Source: Adiantum capillus-veneris
Lineage: Eukaryota > Streptophyta > Polypodiopsida > Polypodiales > Pteridaceae
Assembly: GCA_014529385.2 (NCBI GenBank)
Contig: CM043946.1
Location: 17,622,077-17,686,076, forward strand
Reading direction: 5' to 3'
Length of the DNA: 64,000 nt
How positions within the stretch are numbered: the first letter of the stretch is position 1; the number at the start of each line of letters is the position of its first letter. The translations under genes and the position numbers were made by a program. The notes beneath the pieces are model-generated. The model did not search any database and had not been told where the DNA came from. It saw only the letters and a program-made list of their open reading frames with translations. Of this stretch, positions 37,593 to 48,556 are shown piece after piece.

Positions 37593-40500
37593 ATGAGGGA
37601 TGATGACCATGAAATTGAGCTCCTACCAAGAAGCTCACTGCCTAACAAGCCTCCTTATCGAGTTTCACAAGCTCAACAAGAGGAGATCATGAGGCAAGTG
37701 CATGAATTGGTGGAAAAAGGGATAGTGAGGTCTAGCTCCTCTCCATTTTGTTCACCATTGCTTTTAGCGCAAAAGAAAGACGGCACATATCCATGTGTGT
37801 CGATTATAGTGTACTAAATAAGATTACTATCAAAAATAGATTTCCTATGCCGCAGGTAGAAGATCTTTTTGATAATTTACAAGTTTTGGCCTAACAAATG
37901 CTCCAGACGCATTCAAACTCATGATGGACAAAAATCTTCAGGCCATTCAAATTCTCTTGAGGAGTACAAGCGACACCTCCTGGTAATCTTTCAAGTTGTG
38001 AGAGAGAATAAGTTTTTCATTGATCAAAAGAAAAGTGAATTTTTTGTACAAGAGATTCAATATTTAGGTCACATTATCGCTAAAGATGGCACCCTTATGG
38101 ATCCAACAAAGTTAGAGATAATAAAAGGATAGCCTAATCCAAGGAATCTACAGGAGGTATGAACCTTCATAGGTATGTGTGCATACTATAGATGCTTTAT
38201 TAAAAAAATTCTCGCTAGTAGCAAGCCCATTACATGAATTAACAAAAAAAGAATGTTAAGTATTCATGGACTACAAAATTGCAAGAAGCTTTCTAAGAAG
38301 CTTAACACTAGGTTGGTAATGGGACACTTTTATGTCCTGTTAAGTGACCATTTTCCTTGAATTATGTCAAGAGTTTCAAAATGGATTTTGAGGTGCTATC
38401 TATCTAGAAAGTTGTCTCATGAGCTGAAAAATTCCATCTTTAACCTTGTCCTTGCACAACATTTCACAACCTAAACTGTGTGAAAAAACGAGTCCTGTTT
38501 TTGGCTTTTTTCAACTTTTTGCAATTATACCACTCTAGAATTCATTTTTGTGAGGTCTATAATGCTAGAGAACTATCTTTAGTAGTCCTCAACATGTCCT
38601 GATGCTTCTAGGGAGAAATAAATATTAAAGTTGTAAGTTATGACCAAATTACAAAAATTGTCAAATCCCGTTTTTTAGCCAATTTTAGCCCTTCTATGAT
38701 TTTTTTGGTGGATTTCATGATATCCAAATGCATTTTTTATTTTCTATGTCGCATATTGTAACATAAAGTTATATTCCTTGAGTTTTGGGGCACCTAATAC
38801 CCTATTTTGCATAATATACAACGATGGTTGATATTTTCAATTATAGAAGAAAACGAAACATTCTAGTATATCAAGTATAGCTTTTTCAATATTGTTAGTT
38901 TCTTGTGACAACTACATGCATTTTGTAGGTAGTAACCATATCTAGTCATAAGGATCAAATTTCGCTAGATATTGAATAGTTTCTATGGGATTCTACAACT
39001 CATAATGTTGAACCCAGTTTTTTCATGTTTGCTGGATTTAGCACTTCATCTTTGTCCCCAATATTCCCCTTGGTAAGAGATGTATTATTCTTTTGACATG
39101 CTCCATGGCTCCTTATGAACATAAAGGACAATAGGGAACTAAGAAAACATGCATATATTATTTGTATTGAGCATGGCTATAGAAACTTTGATGATAGGTT
39201 TGCAGAATGGTAAAAATTCAACTTTTTTGTCCCTATTTATTTTGGCAAAACAAAAAATAGTGAGTGAGAAGCAATCATATGTTCTGATCACCAACCCATT
39301 GAAGTTAACTAGGGAATTTATCTCAAGTCCTACAAAAATTCCTAATCTTATTTTTATGCCACAAAACGTAAGAAATTACTGTTTTGATGAAAATGCACTG
39401 GTCCATCAACTTTGGAGGCTTGGTGTGACCAAAAGATGAGAAATTTTACAAGTTTCTTATTTTTCCCATGTGTAGTAGGCCTTGAACTATAACCTCATGA
39501 AAGGATTTTACAAAATGAGTGGATCTACTATGGTTTTGGAGGTTTTTTTCAAAACCCTGAAAGGACACTTTTATGTCTTGTTAGGTTACCAACCTAGTGT
39601 TAAGGAGAAGCTTATATCTCAACGTGTGCTCACACTACTAGATCTCTCAAAGCCATTTGAGGTCCAATGTGATGCTTGTGGTGATTTCTTTGGAGCTATT
39701 TCGCTTCAAGAAGGGCATGCCATCGCATATAAGAGTCAAAGACTCAACTTGGATAAGTGCATATTGGACAAATACAAAAAAGAGCTACTAGCTATTCTAT
39801 ATGCCCTAAACACGTTGAAACACTATTCTTGGGGACTCCATTCATCCTATGAATGGATCAGAAAGCCTCAAGAACTTCATGACGCAAACCAAGCTCTTTG
39901 ACAAACAAATGAGGTGGGCAAATTTTCTTTTTCAATTTAAATTTCATATTGCTCACATTGCTAACAAGCACAATCAAGTGGTTGATGCACTTTCACAATG
40001 ACCAAGGGTAAATGTGATGTCTATAGCAACTCACAACGATCTATCTTTTATGATAGATGATTATGCTACTGACTAAAACTTTAAGTACGTAATTACAACC
40101 TTTGCAATAGGGAAGAAAAAAAGAACCACTCACCTTGAAGGATGGTTATCTTTCAAACGGAAATAGGCTATGTGTTACTCACCCGTACAATAAGAAGCTC
40201 ATGTATGAATCCCATACTTCTCCTTATGCGGGGCAAAGAGGGAATCCATAATCTACTCTTCAAGGAGTAGAAATATATTTATGTTGGTCTACCATGAAAA
40301 GTAAACATACAAGAGTATGTTTCAAAATGCGTGGTATACCAAAAGTTGAAATTTGATCGAGGGAAGCAACTTGGATATTTTCAATCGACAGGCTTAACAA
40401 GAAAACACACTCTATGCATGTCAAAAAGACTATTAAGGCACATCAAATGGCAATTTTCAAGCATCATGGCTTTCCAACATTCACAGTGTCGGACAAAGAT

Positions 40501-41252
40501 CCTAAAATGATCACAGTAATTTCTAGAAGGGTCTCTTTTGGAATCTAGGAAGTAGATTAAATTTCTCTTTCGGCCTATCATCCACAAACGGATGACCAAA
40601 GTGAAATAACTAATCTAACCATTCTCGATATACTAAAATCCTATGTCATGGGGAAGTACCTACCTCTTATAGAGTATGCGTACAATGATATTGTACATAC
40701 TTCTATGGGGAAGTACCTTTTGAGGTTAAAGAAGGAAGATGCAAAAGTCCCTCACTACTTAAAGTACATGGGAAGATCTTCACTGTTGATGAATATAGCC
40801 GAGACCTACAAAAATCTTTTCCAAAGATTAAAGGGGTTAGATCCATCTCACAGGAAAGGCAAAAAGGGCTTCTACTAATAAGCACAAAAGAGCCTTAGCC
40901 TTTAAGGAAAATGATTGGGTCTTGCTAAAGTTTCTTAAGGCTCATCTGAGGCATACTACAGGAAAGAGTCCTACGGACCACCAAGAGTATGATGCTAAAC
41001 TAGCAAAAAGATACTATGGTCCTTCAAATTCTTAAGCCAGTCAATGAGATGGCTTATCAATTGAAGTTGCCCAACCATTGGCTCGTGCACAATGTTTTCC
41101 ATGAGAACCTACATAAGCCTTACAAAGGAGCTCCATCAAAAGAAGCAATAGTTGCAGACCCTCCAAAAATTGAAGAGCAAGAAGAAGTACTTCAATCTAA
41201 CTCCATCCTACGACATGAAAACAAAGTATTAAGAAATGGTAAGATTATTTGA
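37593..41252 (+). pseudogene. C1 pol remnant: RT, RNase H, integrase, C-terminal region
   Basis: In order: RT start (Pro-Tyr-Arg-Val-Ser-Gln-Ala-Gln-Gln-Glu-Glu, about 37650); RT connection (Gln-Tyr-Leu-Gly-His-Ile-Ile, about 38060); RNase H (Asp-Ala-Cys-Gly-Asp, about 39670); integrase pieces (about 40200-40620); and the C-terminal region Tyr-Gln-Leu-Lys-Leu-Pro-Asn-His-Trp-Leu-Val-His-Asn-Val-Phe-His (about 41055-41105). The chromodomain-like tail is near 41200-41310. The TIR transposon at 38306-39599 separates RT from RNase H. Fossil with many breaks. Confidence 0.82.
38306..39599. mobile_element. Non-autonomous TIR DNA transposon, CACTA-type ends, TTAA duplication
   Basis: Perfect 14-bp terminal inverted repeats: CACTAGGTTGGTAA at 38306-38319 and its reverse complement at 39586-39599. 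TTAA lies directly outside both ends (38302-38305 and 39600-39603). The host C1 pol sequence continues across the insertion. A subterminal phrase, GGACACTTTTATGT(C/T)(C/T)TGTTA, occurs near each end in the same orientation and is itself partly palindromic. The interior is AT-rich with no transposase; a 96-codon frame at 39149-39439 looks like chance. The CACTA start suggests the CACTA (En/Spm) superfamily, which normally makes 3-bp duplications. A 4-bp TTAA duplication is instead the piggyBac pattern, so the superfamily is open. Confidence 0.85.
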
Positions 41253-41592
41253 CGATATCTTATTAAGTTAAAAAATTATGCTTTTAAAGATGCTAAATGG
41301 ATGCAAGGAACCTAGCTTAAGGATAATATGACCCTTGTCAATGCTTACAATGATGCACTAGAGTAAGCATATGAAAATGCATTTTAAATGAAAATTATTT
41401 TTGTTTTATAAGACTAGTTCTCTTTTTATTGTGCACAAATTAAAGAAGTATGCATGCTTAAAATCATATTTGTGGTGACGACGTCTCCCAAACACCAAGT
41501 AGAACTTGTCACTCTACTTTGGAAGTATGATATGGACTAAAGAGCAGACATGCTTGTGATAGCTACGTCTCCCAAGCACCAAATTGATTAGG

Positions 41593-42915
41593 CAAGCTTG
41601 AGGTGCTTATCGTAATTGATGACTAAGGTGCTTGAGGTGCTTGTGATGCTTGATGACTAAGGTACTTGAGGTGCTTGTCATTCTTAATGGGGCGTAAGGT
41701 GCTTGAGTCAAAAAGAGACCCTACAAACTTAATGAGGAAGGTGCTTGAGAAGCTTCCCATACATGGGGCGATAAGGTGCTTGAGTCAAAAAGAGACCCTA
41801 CAAACTTAATGAGGAAGGTGCTTAAGAAGCTTCCTATGCATGAAAGTCCCAAAGTTAGGGGAATCTTTGACTTAACTGTCCACTCACCTAAAGGGCACCC
41901 CGTTTTCAAAGGATACATGGGACATATGTCAAACTCTCCCTATGCTTAACCACATGGTGTGCTTGAATGCATTGGTTGGGGTAAAGAGGGGTCCAATGAG
42001 CTTCTAGCTCCATCCAACAAATATCTAGATATGTTCAAGCTCTCTCTCTCTAAAAGGGGTAAGGAGGACACTTTTCCAAAGACTACCCATGTAATTGAAT
42101 GCATAATGCATGTGATTGGCTAGGGGGGAGAGGGGTCCAATGAGCTTGAAACATGTGTAAAAGCTACAACTCTCCCCAAGCAAGCAAGGGGGGTGCTAGG
42201 GGGATATACACCACACACACACTCATTTGTGGATTCTTTCTCACTTGGTGAAAGGTGAGGAACTCCACCTCCTTCTCCAAGCTTGTGAGAAGTGAGAGCC
42301 TACACCAACACTCTTGGTTATGGAGTGAAAATCCAACCAAGAGCCATGCTTCAATGCTTAAGCTTACCATCTTCTCCATCTTCGTTACTATGCTATTATG
42401 TATGCTAGCAAGAAGAGCGATGATAAGTGAGGAACTATTTCTTTCTCCTATGGAATGTTTCTTCTTCCTCTTCCCTATCCTCATTCCCCGCTAGCTTTCT
42501 CCACCTTTGAAGGTGTTTGAGGCCTTGGGACTGAGGGTTGGGATAGTTAATGCTTCTACAAATTTTATGTTATGTTTGTGATGCATGAAGCTTTCCATCT
42601 TCATTGCATCACCTAGGTCACAAGGAACACAAAGATTGTATTGTACCAAGTCTCTCTTGATGGGAGAAACTATAATAGAAATGCCTATTGGAGGGAGGAC
42701 CGGCTCCATATGAATCCGGTCCTCAACTATTGTCATGTTCTCTAAACTCTTTCTCTTGCAAAAGTATTGTCCATGCTAAGTTAATTAAGTACCATGTTTA
42801 TGTTGTTACCATCAATTATGTTCACCCGCTATGCTCACAAAGTAATCTCATAAAAGTGCTTTATCTAATTTTCTAATTCCGCTACTCTCAAAGTTCATAG
42901 GCCATTTCCATTACA
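41593..42915 (+). repeat. C1 3' LTR
   Basis: Matches the later part of 33474-35287, including the GAGGTGCTTG minisatellite, and ends ...CCATTACA. Confidence 0.85.
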
Positions 42916-43003
42916 TTTTTGGCTACCTTTCTTTTGGATATTTTGTTTGTATTGGTCTCTGCTACAAGTTTGTACGGTCACTATCCAAAAAATTAGAAAA
43001 GGT

Positions 43004-43023
43004 ACATGGATCACGATCCATGT
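43004..43023. repeat. 20-bp palindrome, copy 2
   Basis: ACATGGATCACGATCCATGT: perfect 9-bp arms, 2-bp centre. Confidence 0.9.
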
Positions 43024-43287
43024 TCCATCAGATATGGACCCCAAAATTGGCTTGGTGAGTACTTGCAGTCTGAGTAGTCTACTCCGTCACTTATTTTTGA
43101 ATTTGGAAATCTTTTTGTTAATCAAAAGAAAATTTATGCGTTTGCCCTATGATTTTTGACTAGCAACTAGTTTTTTGATGATTTGGTCAACTTTCTGTAG
43201 TTTTTTTTTGTAGTGTCCTTTGCAAAAGTTGTTCCAAATGTTGTCAGTTGTCTACTGCTCAAATCTCAGCCCCATTGGTCAAAAGGT

Positions 43288-43307
43288 ACATGGATCTCGA
43301 TCCATGT
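43288..43307. repeat. 20-bp palindrome, copy 3
   Basis: ACATGGATCTCGATCCATGT: perfect 9-bp arms. It lies 284 bp after copy 2. Confidence 0.9.
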
Positions 43308-43549
43308 TTGACCACATTTGATCATGAAATTTGGTCAGCTACATGGTTGCACTCTGTAGATGTTAGATTTTCACTTATTTTTGGATTTGGATTTTCACTT
43401 ATTGTTAGATTTTCATTTCAAGGTTTTTATGGCTTTTGCCAAATTTAGTGATTTGAGTGCCAATTTTTCACCAAAAGTGTGTATTCAGTGATTAGGAACC
43501 AGACTGGACTAAATGGTATTGGTTTTTTCTCAAATAGTACAGAGGGACG

Positions 43550-43569
43550 ACATGGATCGCGATCCATGT
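43550..43569. repeat. 20-bp palindrome, copy 4
   Basis: ACATGGATCGCGATCCATGT: fully palindromic. It lies 262 bp after copy 3. Confidence 0.9.
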
Positions 43570-43799
43570 TCTTGCACAAAGCTGAGTGAAAATTTTCATA
43601 TTGACTCTCAGTGGTTTGGTCATCCCCTTTTTGCACTCATTTTTTGGTTTAGATCAGCTTTTGAGTTCTAAACATCAATTTCTAATTTATGGTCTCACTT
43701 GCAAAATATGGTTTTGGAAATGTTTTTCCATGAACTTCTCAGCCCAATTTGATGGTTTTGAATGTTATCCGACCTACTCCTAAGTGCTGAAATGAATCA

Positions 43800-45151
43800 T
43801 ATGAACAAAATCAAACCAACAATATAAAATCGAAAGTAGAATGGTTGATGGAACATTACTTTCAGAGCATTGAGAAAAATACAAAATTAAATGCTTTTAG
43901 TATCCCACTCATAACTCCCTATGCCTCTCAAGAGTAGATCTAGCAAGTCCCCGACTTTTAGCCTCTACCTAGCACTAAACCCATGTCAAGCTGCTTGATT
44001 GCTTAGGTGTAAACAGAATGGAAATCAAAATCTAAGGTCTCTAAAGTAAAAGATACGACTAGGTCACTCACCACATAAGGATCACTATCCTCGACAACGG
44101 CACTAATGTTAACCGATCGTCGCGATCAGACGTCTGTATCATATTTGTCTAGCACTAACATAATGTCTATATGCAGGAAGCGACTCGTATGGAGGGCGGA
44201 GACTTTCTGAGGGTGTCAGCCTCAAGAAGTGAACCTACGAAACAAATCTATCGCTAGCACTAAAAAATCTATCACTCTCTACTTAGGTAATCTCCCCATG
44301 TCCTGTCTCATTGCTCTTGAATGTCATGCCATTTCGGCACTCGAACGAAGTCCAAATGCAACAAAACTTTAGGAGAAGGTCTGAGACACCTAGGGCACTA
44401 TCCTACCAAGCTTGGTTGCAATCCTGCAAGGTACCAAAATCATGATTCATCATTATCAAGGTCTTAAAAATTGCAACAGAAAAGTCCAAAAACGTCGCCT
44501 TATGGTCTAGGAACACTCTCGGATGATCAAAACATCAAAAAAACCATTAACACACTCAAAATAGTAGATTTAGCTCGTAGATAAGCCATCACAAACCATA
44601 GAAAAATCAACAATGATTACACTTAAATTAAAGAGCGGTAGATAAGGAACACAATGCATTTGTTGAAAACGAATTTGGATTGCTAGAGCTCAAGAAAAAT
44701 GGATTACAATTTGCATGAGAGTAGCCACTTTCAGCCATACGCTTCAAAACTCCAAAACCTTTGATAATGAAGATTATGTTCAAACTTACAAAATTGTGTT
44801 CTATACCTAGGGCTTCTTTTGGCCAAATGTGGCCGGCTTAAAAGATTCAAACTCCGTATTAGACTTTACAACTCAGATTTTATAGAAACTGGCTCCAAGA
44901 TCACTCGGCAAAAAATTAGAGTTCCTCACATTCACAAGCTTTCTTGGAAAAATAATAATGAGGTTACAAGATTGGCGACTTTAAGGAGAGGTGGCCGACT
45001 AGGAGGGTGCTCGTCTGGTCCAATTGCTAACATATGCATTTCTCACATGTGCAGTCCTTGATTGTGTTTACTCATTTACAAGATTTATTGAACATAGCAA
45101 AACAATTAATTGTTGAAGAATCTTTAAAAATCTTTCATGCATTAGCCAAAG
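43800..45151 (-). mobile_element. Possible Ty3/gypsy 5' end remnant (primer-binding-like site)
   Basis: No coding region is supported. On the minus strand, TAGTGCCGTTGTCGAGGA (44088-44105) resembles the TGGCGCCGTTGTCGGGGA site used by several plant Tat/Athila elements, and a TG lies just to its right at 44107. This suggests the edge of an LTR reaching to the right, with leader sequence on the left. No second LTR is in the window. Confidence 0.35.
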
Positions 45152-45162
45152 ATGTTGTCCTT
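45152..45162. repeat. LINE target-site duplication, left copy
   Basis: ATGTTGTCCTT, repeated exactly at 52950-52960 directly after the poly-A. Confidence 0.88.
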
Positions 45163-45178
45163 AAACTACTGCTAACAC

Positions 45179-45229
45179 CCCCCCTCTGCGCCATCGCTGC
45201 CACCCCCCCCCCATCTCGCTGCCCTCGCG

Positions 45230-45289
<60 letters not shown>

Positions 45290-45500
45290 CCTCCGCCTGT
45301 CCTCGCGCGCGACAGCCCAGCCCCCCCCCCCCCCCACCCCCCCCCCCCCCCCCCCCCCTGCTCGCTTCATTACCCGCCCGCTGCCCTCCCGTGCCGCCAC
45401 CCCCCCCGCCTACTGCCCTCTCATGCCCCCCCCCCCCCCCCCCCGCCCACTGCCTCTTGAGTTGCCGCCCCCTACCGCCTTATCCGCTTCCCCCCCCCCC
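45179..45500 (+). repeat. Poly-C-rich 5' leader of the LINE
   Basis: Long C homopolymers at about 45233-45288, 45320-45358 and 45429-45444 with CTGCC/CGCC interruptions. The long proline frame across it is an artefact of the repeat. A shorter C run (about 46555-46563) precedes the second ORF1 copy. Confidence 0.9.
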
Positions 45501-46550
45501 CCGCCTTCCTTTGCCCCAAAGTTTCCCTGCATTTAGCTTGGCAGCATTGTTCTTTGGACAATGCTCAGCGCGCTCGGTTGTAGGGTTTCTCTCCGTGTGC
45601 TTCTTTGCCACAGCAATAGACACATATGGAGGCTCCAGATCTGCCATAGAGGGACTCGCCAAAGCCCCCTCGCCCAACCCCGCTGATCCCACCATTTGAC
45701 TTGCTCTTTCACCAACAGAGCAAGTGAGCCTAGCCACAGAGGTAGAGCGCTTGGAAGCGACTTCTGTCATCTGCAAGATTCTTGGCACCCGACCTAGAAG
45801 AGGAGAGCTGCGTGACCTTCTCCAGGCCCGCCTTCTTGCAAAGGTGGGCAAGATCTTGGACGTACAGATACTCGGACGAGGTTACTATCAGATCGAGTTT
45901 GAGACCTCGAGTTTGAGACCTCCAAGATGGCGTCCAAGGTCATCGCCATGAGTCCATTGACCATCCGAGCAGCACAAGCCCACTTTCGACAGTGGAGACA
46001 TGGTTTCGACCCTACTTCGGATGTTCCGGTCGAGGAGGCAGACATCCCCATCTCCATATGCTTTCCGGGTTTGTAGAGGGAGTACTTACCACTTTTGTCC
46101 AGGATAGGCTCAGCCATTGGGACTGCCCTAGAGACACCTCGCACGGCAGCCTCAATAGTTGCCAAGGCGGCTGACATTCCCTCAGTTTGCATTTTGGTCA
46201 GAGACACTCACACGCTCCCGAAAGTCATTCTTCTACCTCGGGTGAGTGGGGGTTGGTTTAGACAGTGTGGAGTATTCAAGCCTCCCGAACCAATGCTTCA
46301 TTTGTCGACAGATGGGCCATCTTGCGAAGGCTTGTCCACGGAGGAGGCCTTGACCTACACCACAAACTCAGCCCCAGCCTACAAGGGCTGGCCAGCATGC
46401 CACATAGACAGAGACACTGTGCACACATGCAGAGCCACCCTCTGAGCCTGGGGCTCCAGCGAAGGAGGGATGGAAGCAAGTCCGTGGTCGACGACGACAG
46501 GGGCCACAGTGACAGCCTGGCACTCAGAGTGGTCCTCAGGGGGCCGCTTC
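45490..46550 (+). pseudogene. LINE ORF1 N-terminal region, duplicate copy A
   Basis: The likely start is ATG 45626 (Met-Glu-Ala-Pro). In-frame stops follow within the first 25 codons and again near 46075. The frame encodes Leu-Glu-Ala-Thr-Ser-Val-Ile-Cys-Lys-Ile-Leu-Gly, the opening of the DUF4283-type domain typical of plant LINE ORF1. Later it has a zinc knuckle Cys-Phe-Ile-Cys-Arg-Gln-Met-Gly-His-x-x-x-x-Cys near 46296-46340. It is about 1.06 kb long and followed at once by copy B. There are at least two frame changes. The knuckle cysteines are all present here, unlike copy B. Confidence 0.85.
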
Positions 46551-46555
46551 TCCTC

Positions 46556-47570
46556 CCCCCCCCGCCTTCCTCTGTTCAAAAGTTTCCCTGCATTTGGATT
46601 GGCAGCATTGTTCTTTGGACAGTGCTCGGCGCGCTCGGTTGCAGGGTTTCTCTCGTTCGCTTCTTCGCCACAGCAGTAGACACGGATGGAGGCTCCAGCT
46701 ACGCCACAGAGGGACTCGTCCAAAGCTCCCTCGCCCGACCCTGCTAAGCCCACCGTTTGACTTGCTCTTTCACCGACAGAGAAAGCGAGCCTAGCCACAG
46801 AGGTAGAGCGCTTGGAGGCGACTTCTGTCATCTGCAAGATTCTCGGCAACCAACCTAGCAGAGGAGAGTTGCATGACCTTCTCCAGACCCGCCTTCTCGC
46901 AGAGGTGGGCAAGATCTTGGACGTACTCGGACGAGGTTACTTTCAGATCGAGTTTGAGACCTCCGAGATGGCGTCCAAGGTCATCGCCATGAATCCATTG
47001 ACCATCCCAGCAGCACAAGCCCACTTTCAACAGTGGAGACATGGTTTCGACCCCACTTCGGATGTTTTGCTAGAGGAGGCAGACATCCCCATCTCCGTCT
47101 ACTTTCCGGGTTTGCGGAGGGAGTACTTACCACTTTTGTCCAGGATAGGCTCAGCCATTCGGACTGTCCTAGAGACACCTCGCATGGTAGCCTCAGTAGC
47201 TGCCAAGGCGACTGGCATTCCCTCAGTTCGCGTTTTGGTCAGAGACACTCACACGCTCCCGAATGTCATTCTTCTGCCTTGGGTGAGTGGGGGTTGGTTT
47301 AGACAGAGTGTGGAGTATTCGAGCCTCCCGAACCAGTGCTTCATTTTTCGACAGATGGGCCATCTTGCGAAGGCTTATCCACTGAGGAGGCCTCGACCTA
47401 CACCACAAACTCAGCCCCAGCCTACAAGGGCTAGCCAGCAGCCACATAGACAGAGACACAGCGCACACATGTAGATCCACCCTTTGAGCTTGGGGCTCCA
47501 GCGAAGGAGGGATGGTAGCAGGTCCGTGGTCGACGACGACAGGGCCACAGCGACAGCTTGGCACTCAGAG
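46556..47570 (+). pseudogene. LINE ORF1 N-terminal region, duplicate copy B
   Basis: Starts at ATG 46686 with an in-frame TGA at 46758-46760. Downstream, 46761-47474 is one open frame of 238 codons: the DUF4283-type domain (Ser-Val-Ile-Cys-Lys-Ile-Leu-Gly; Tyr-Phe-Gln-Ile-Glu-Phe-Glu-Thr-Ser), then a knuckle that reads Cys-Phe-Ile-Phe-x...His...Tyr, with two ligands lost. It ends at TAG 47472-47474, where copy A reads CAG. ORF1 proteins of this type bind the element RNA. Copy B is about as long as copy A and clearly diverged from it, so the duplication is not brand new. Confidence 0.87.
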
Positions 47571-48556
47571 TGTCATCACGCGCCTACCCAACACGAGTGG
47601 GCTCCCACAGGAAACCGGCTTGGTCCTCTTCAGTAGGATGAGGTCCCTGCTCCAGCCCCCACCCCAGCTTCCCCCGAAAGCCCCTCCGCCCCAGAGTTCC
47701 CCCCTCCTCATCATCCTCACCCTGCCTCGTGCTCCCCCCGCCCCTCTTCTCCCCCCCGCTCCCCCCTGGTCCTACTCCCCCCCCCCCCCCCCCCCCCCCC
47801 TCCCACTTCAGTTCCACAATCGACCCAAGGGGCAGGGCTTCTCTGGCTGCTAGGAGATCTCTTGGTAGCACCTTTGCCATGATTCACTTGGCGAGAGTGG
47901 GACAGCCTTTCTTGCGACCCCCTCTACAGGTACAAACGTCTCCCCTTGCAGCTATGCCTCGTGGTCTAACGAGCATGGACATCCGGTGTCGATGGGACTT
48001 CTTCGACTAAGACTTTACTCGTTTTCTCGGCGACCCCTCAGCAGACCATGAGGCAGCCTGCTTCAGGGTCCATGTTCTGTACCTTGCAACTAGGGGGACA
48101 GAGGCCTTGGACTCAGCAGTTGGCTTCTCCTTTCCCCTTTGTGGCAGGGACCAGACTGAGGGGACTCTTGACTCAGTGTTGGGATGGTTGCACACACAGG
48201 TCCTAGAGTTCTCCTACCACATGGGAGAACTAGGAGTTACAAACATGCTTCAGACTTTGTGGCCATTCGCCAAGTTTGCGGTGACACCTCCAGATACAGT
48301 AGGATGTAGACACATTGTGGTGTACTTCTTTGCTGATACACAATGCTTGCCATGCTATGTACACATTCATAAGGACTCTTGGACAGAGGAGGTTGCTTTA
48401 CGTATGGATCGCTCTGCTTGGGCTTGGGCCAGCCACTCGTTGCAGTCATGCCTATCTAGAGGACGCTCGGATGGAGATTACTCCCCATCCAAGCCAGCCT
48501 CGAAGATAGCCCGTTTAGCTGCTGCGGCAACATCTGTTCTCTCTCACTCCCCATGA
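47571..48556 (+). pseudogene. LINE ORF1 C-terminal region
   Basis: A proline-rich linker with C runs (about 47640-47810) leads into a domain read from about 47900 to the stop at 48554-48556. It includes Asp-Ser-Ala-Val-Gly-Phe-Ser-Phe-Pro-Leu-Cys-Gly. It is open from 48011 in the final frame but joined to the front half only through frame changes. The stop codon TGA overlaps the ORF2 start (ATGA). Confidence 0.7.

Larger units (their letters stand above)
33474..42915 (+). mobile_element. C1: old chromodomain-type Ty3/gypsy LTR retrotransposon
   Basis: The 5' LTR is 33474-35287, from TGTCATAA to ...CCATTACA, followed by an initiator-Met-type primer site. The shorter 3' LTR match runs from about 41593 to 42915. 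Gag begins near 35729 and is closely related to C2 (Asn-x-Asp-Asn-Phe-Asp-Phe, Arg-Leu-Gln-Gln-Ala). Protease, RT, RNase H and integrase remnants run to about 41300. A TIR transposon lies inside at 38306-39599. No target duplication is visible at the outer ends. It is a heavily broken copy with well over ten breaks, clearly older than C2. Confidence 0.88.

Noticed and set aside
39149-39439. 96-codon frame inside the TIR transposon
   Set aside because: No transposase motif, AT-rich, and no sign of coding bias; probably chance.
33474-42915. Target duplication for C1
   Set aside because: The bases outside the two LTR ends (TGAAA and TTTTT) do not match, so none is claimed.
45034-45699. 221-codon proline-rich frame
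   Set aside because: Produced by poly-C runs in the LINE leader; it crosses the element border and has no conserved domain.
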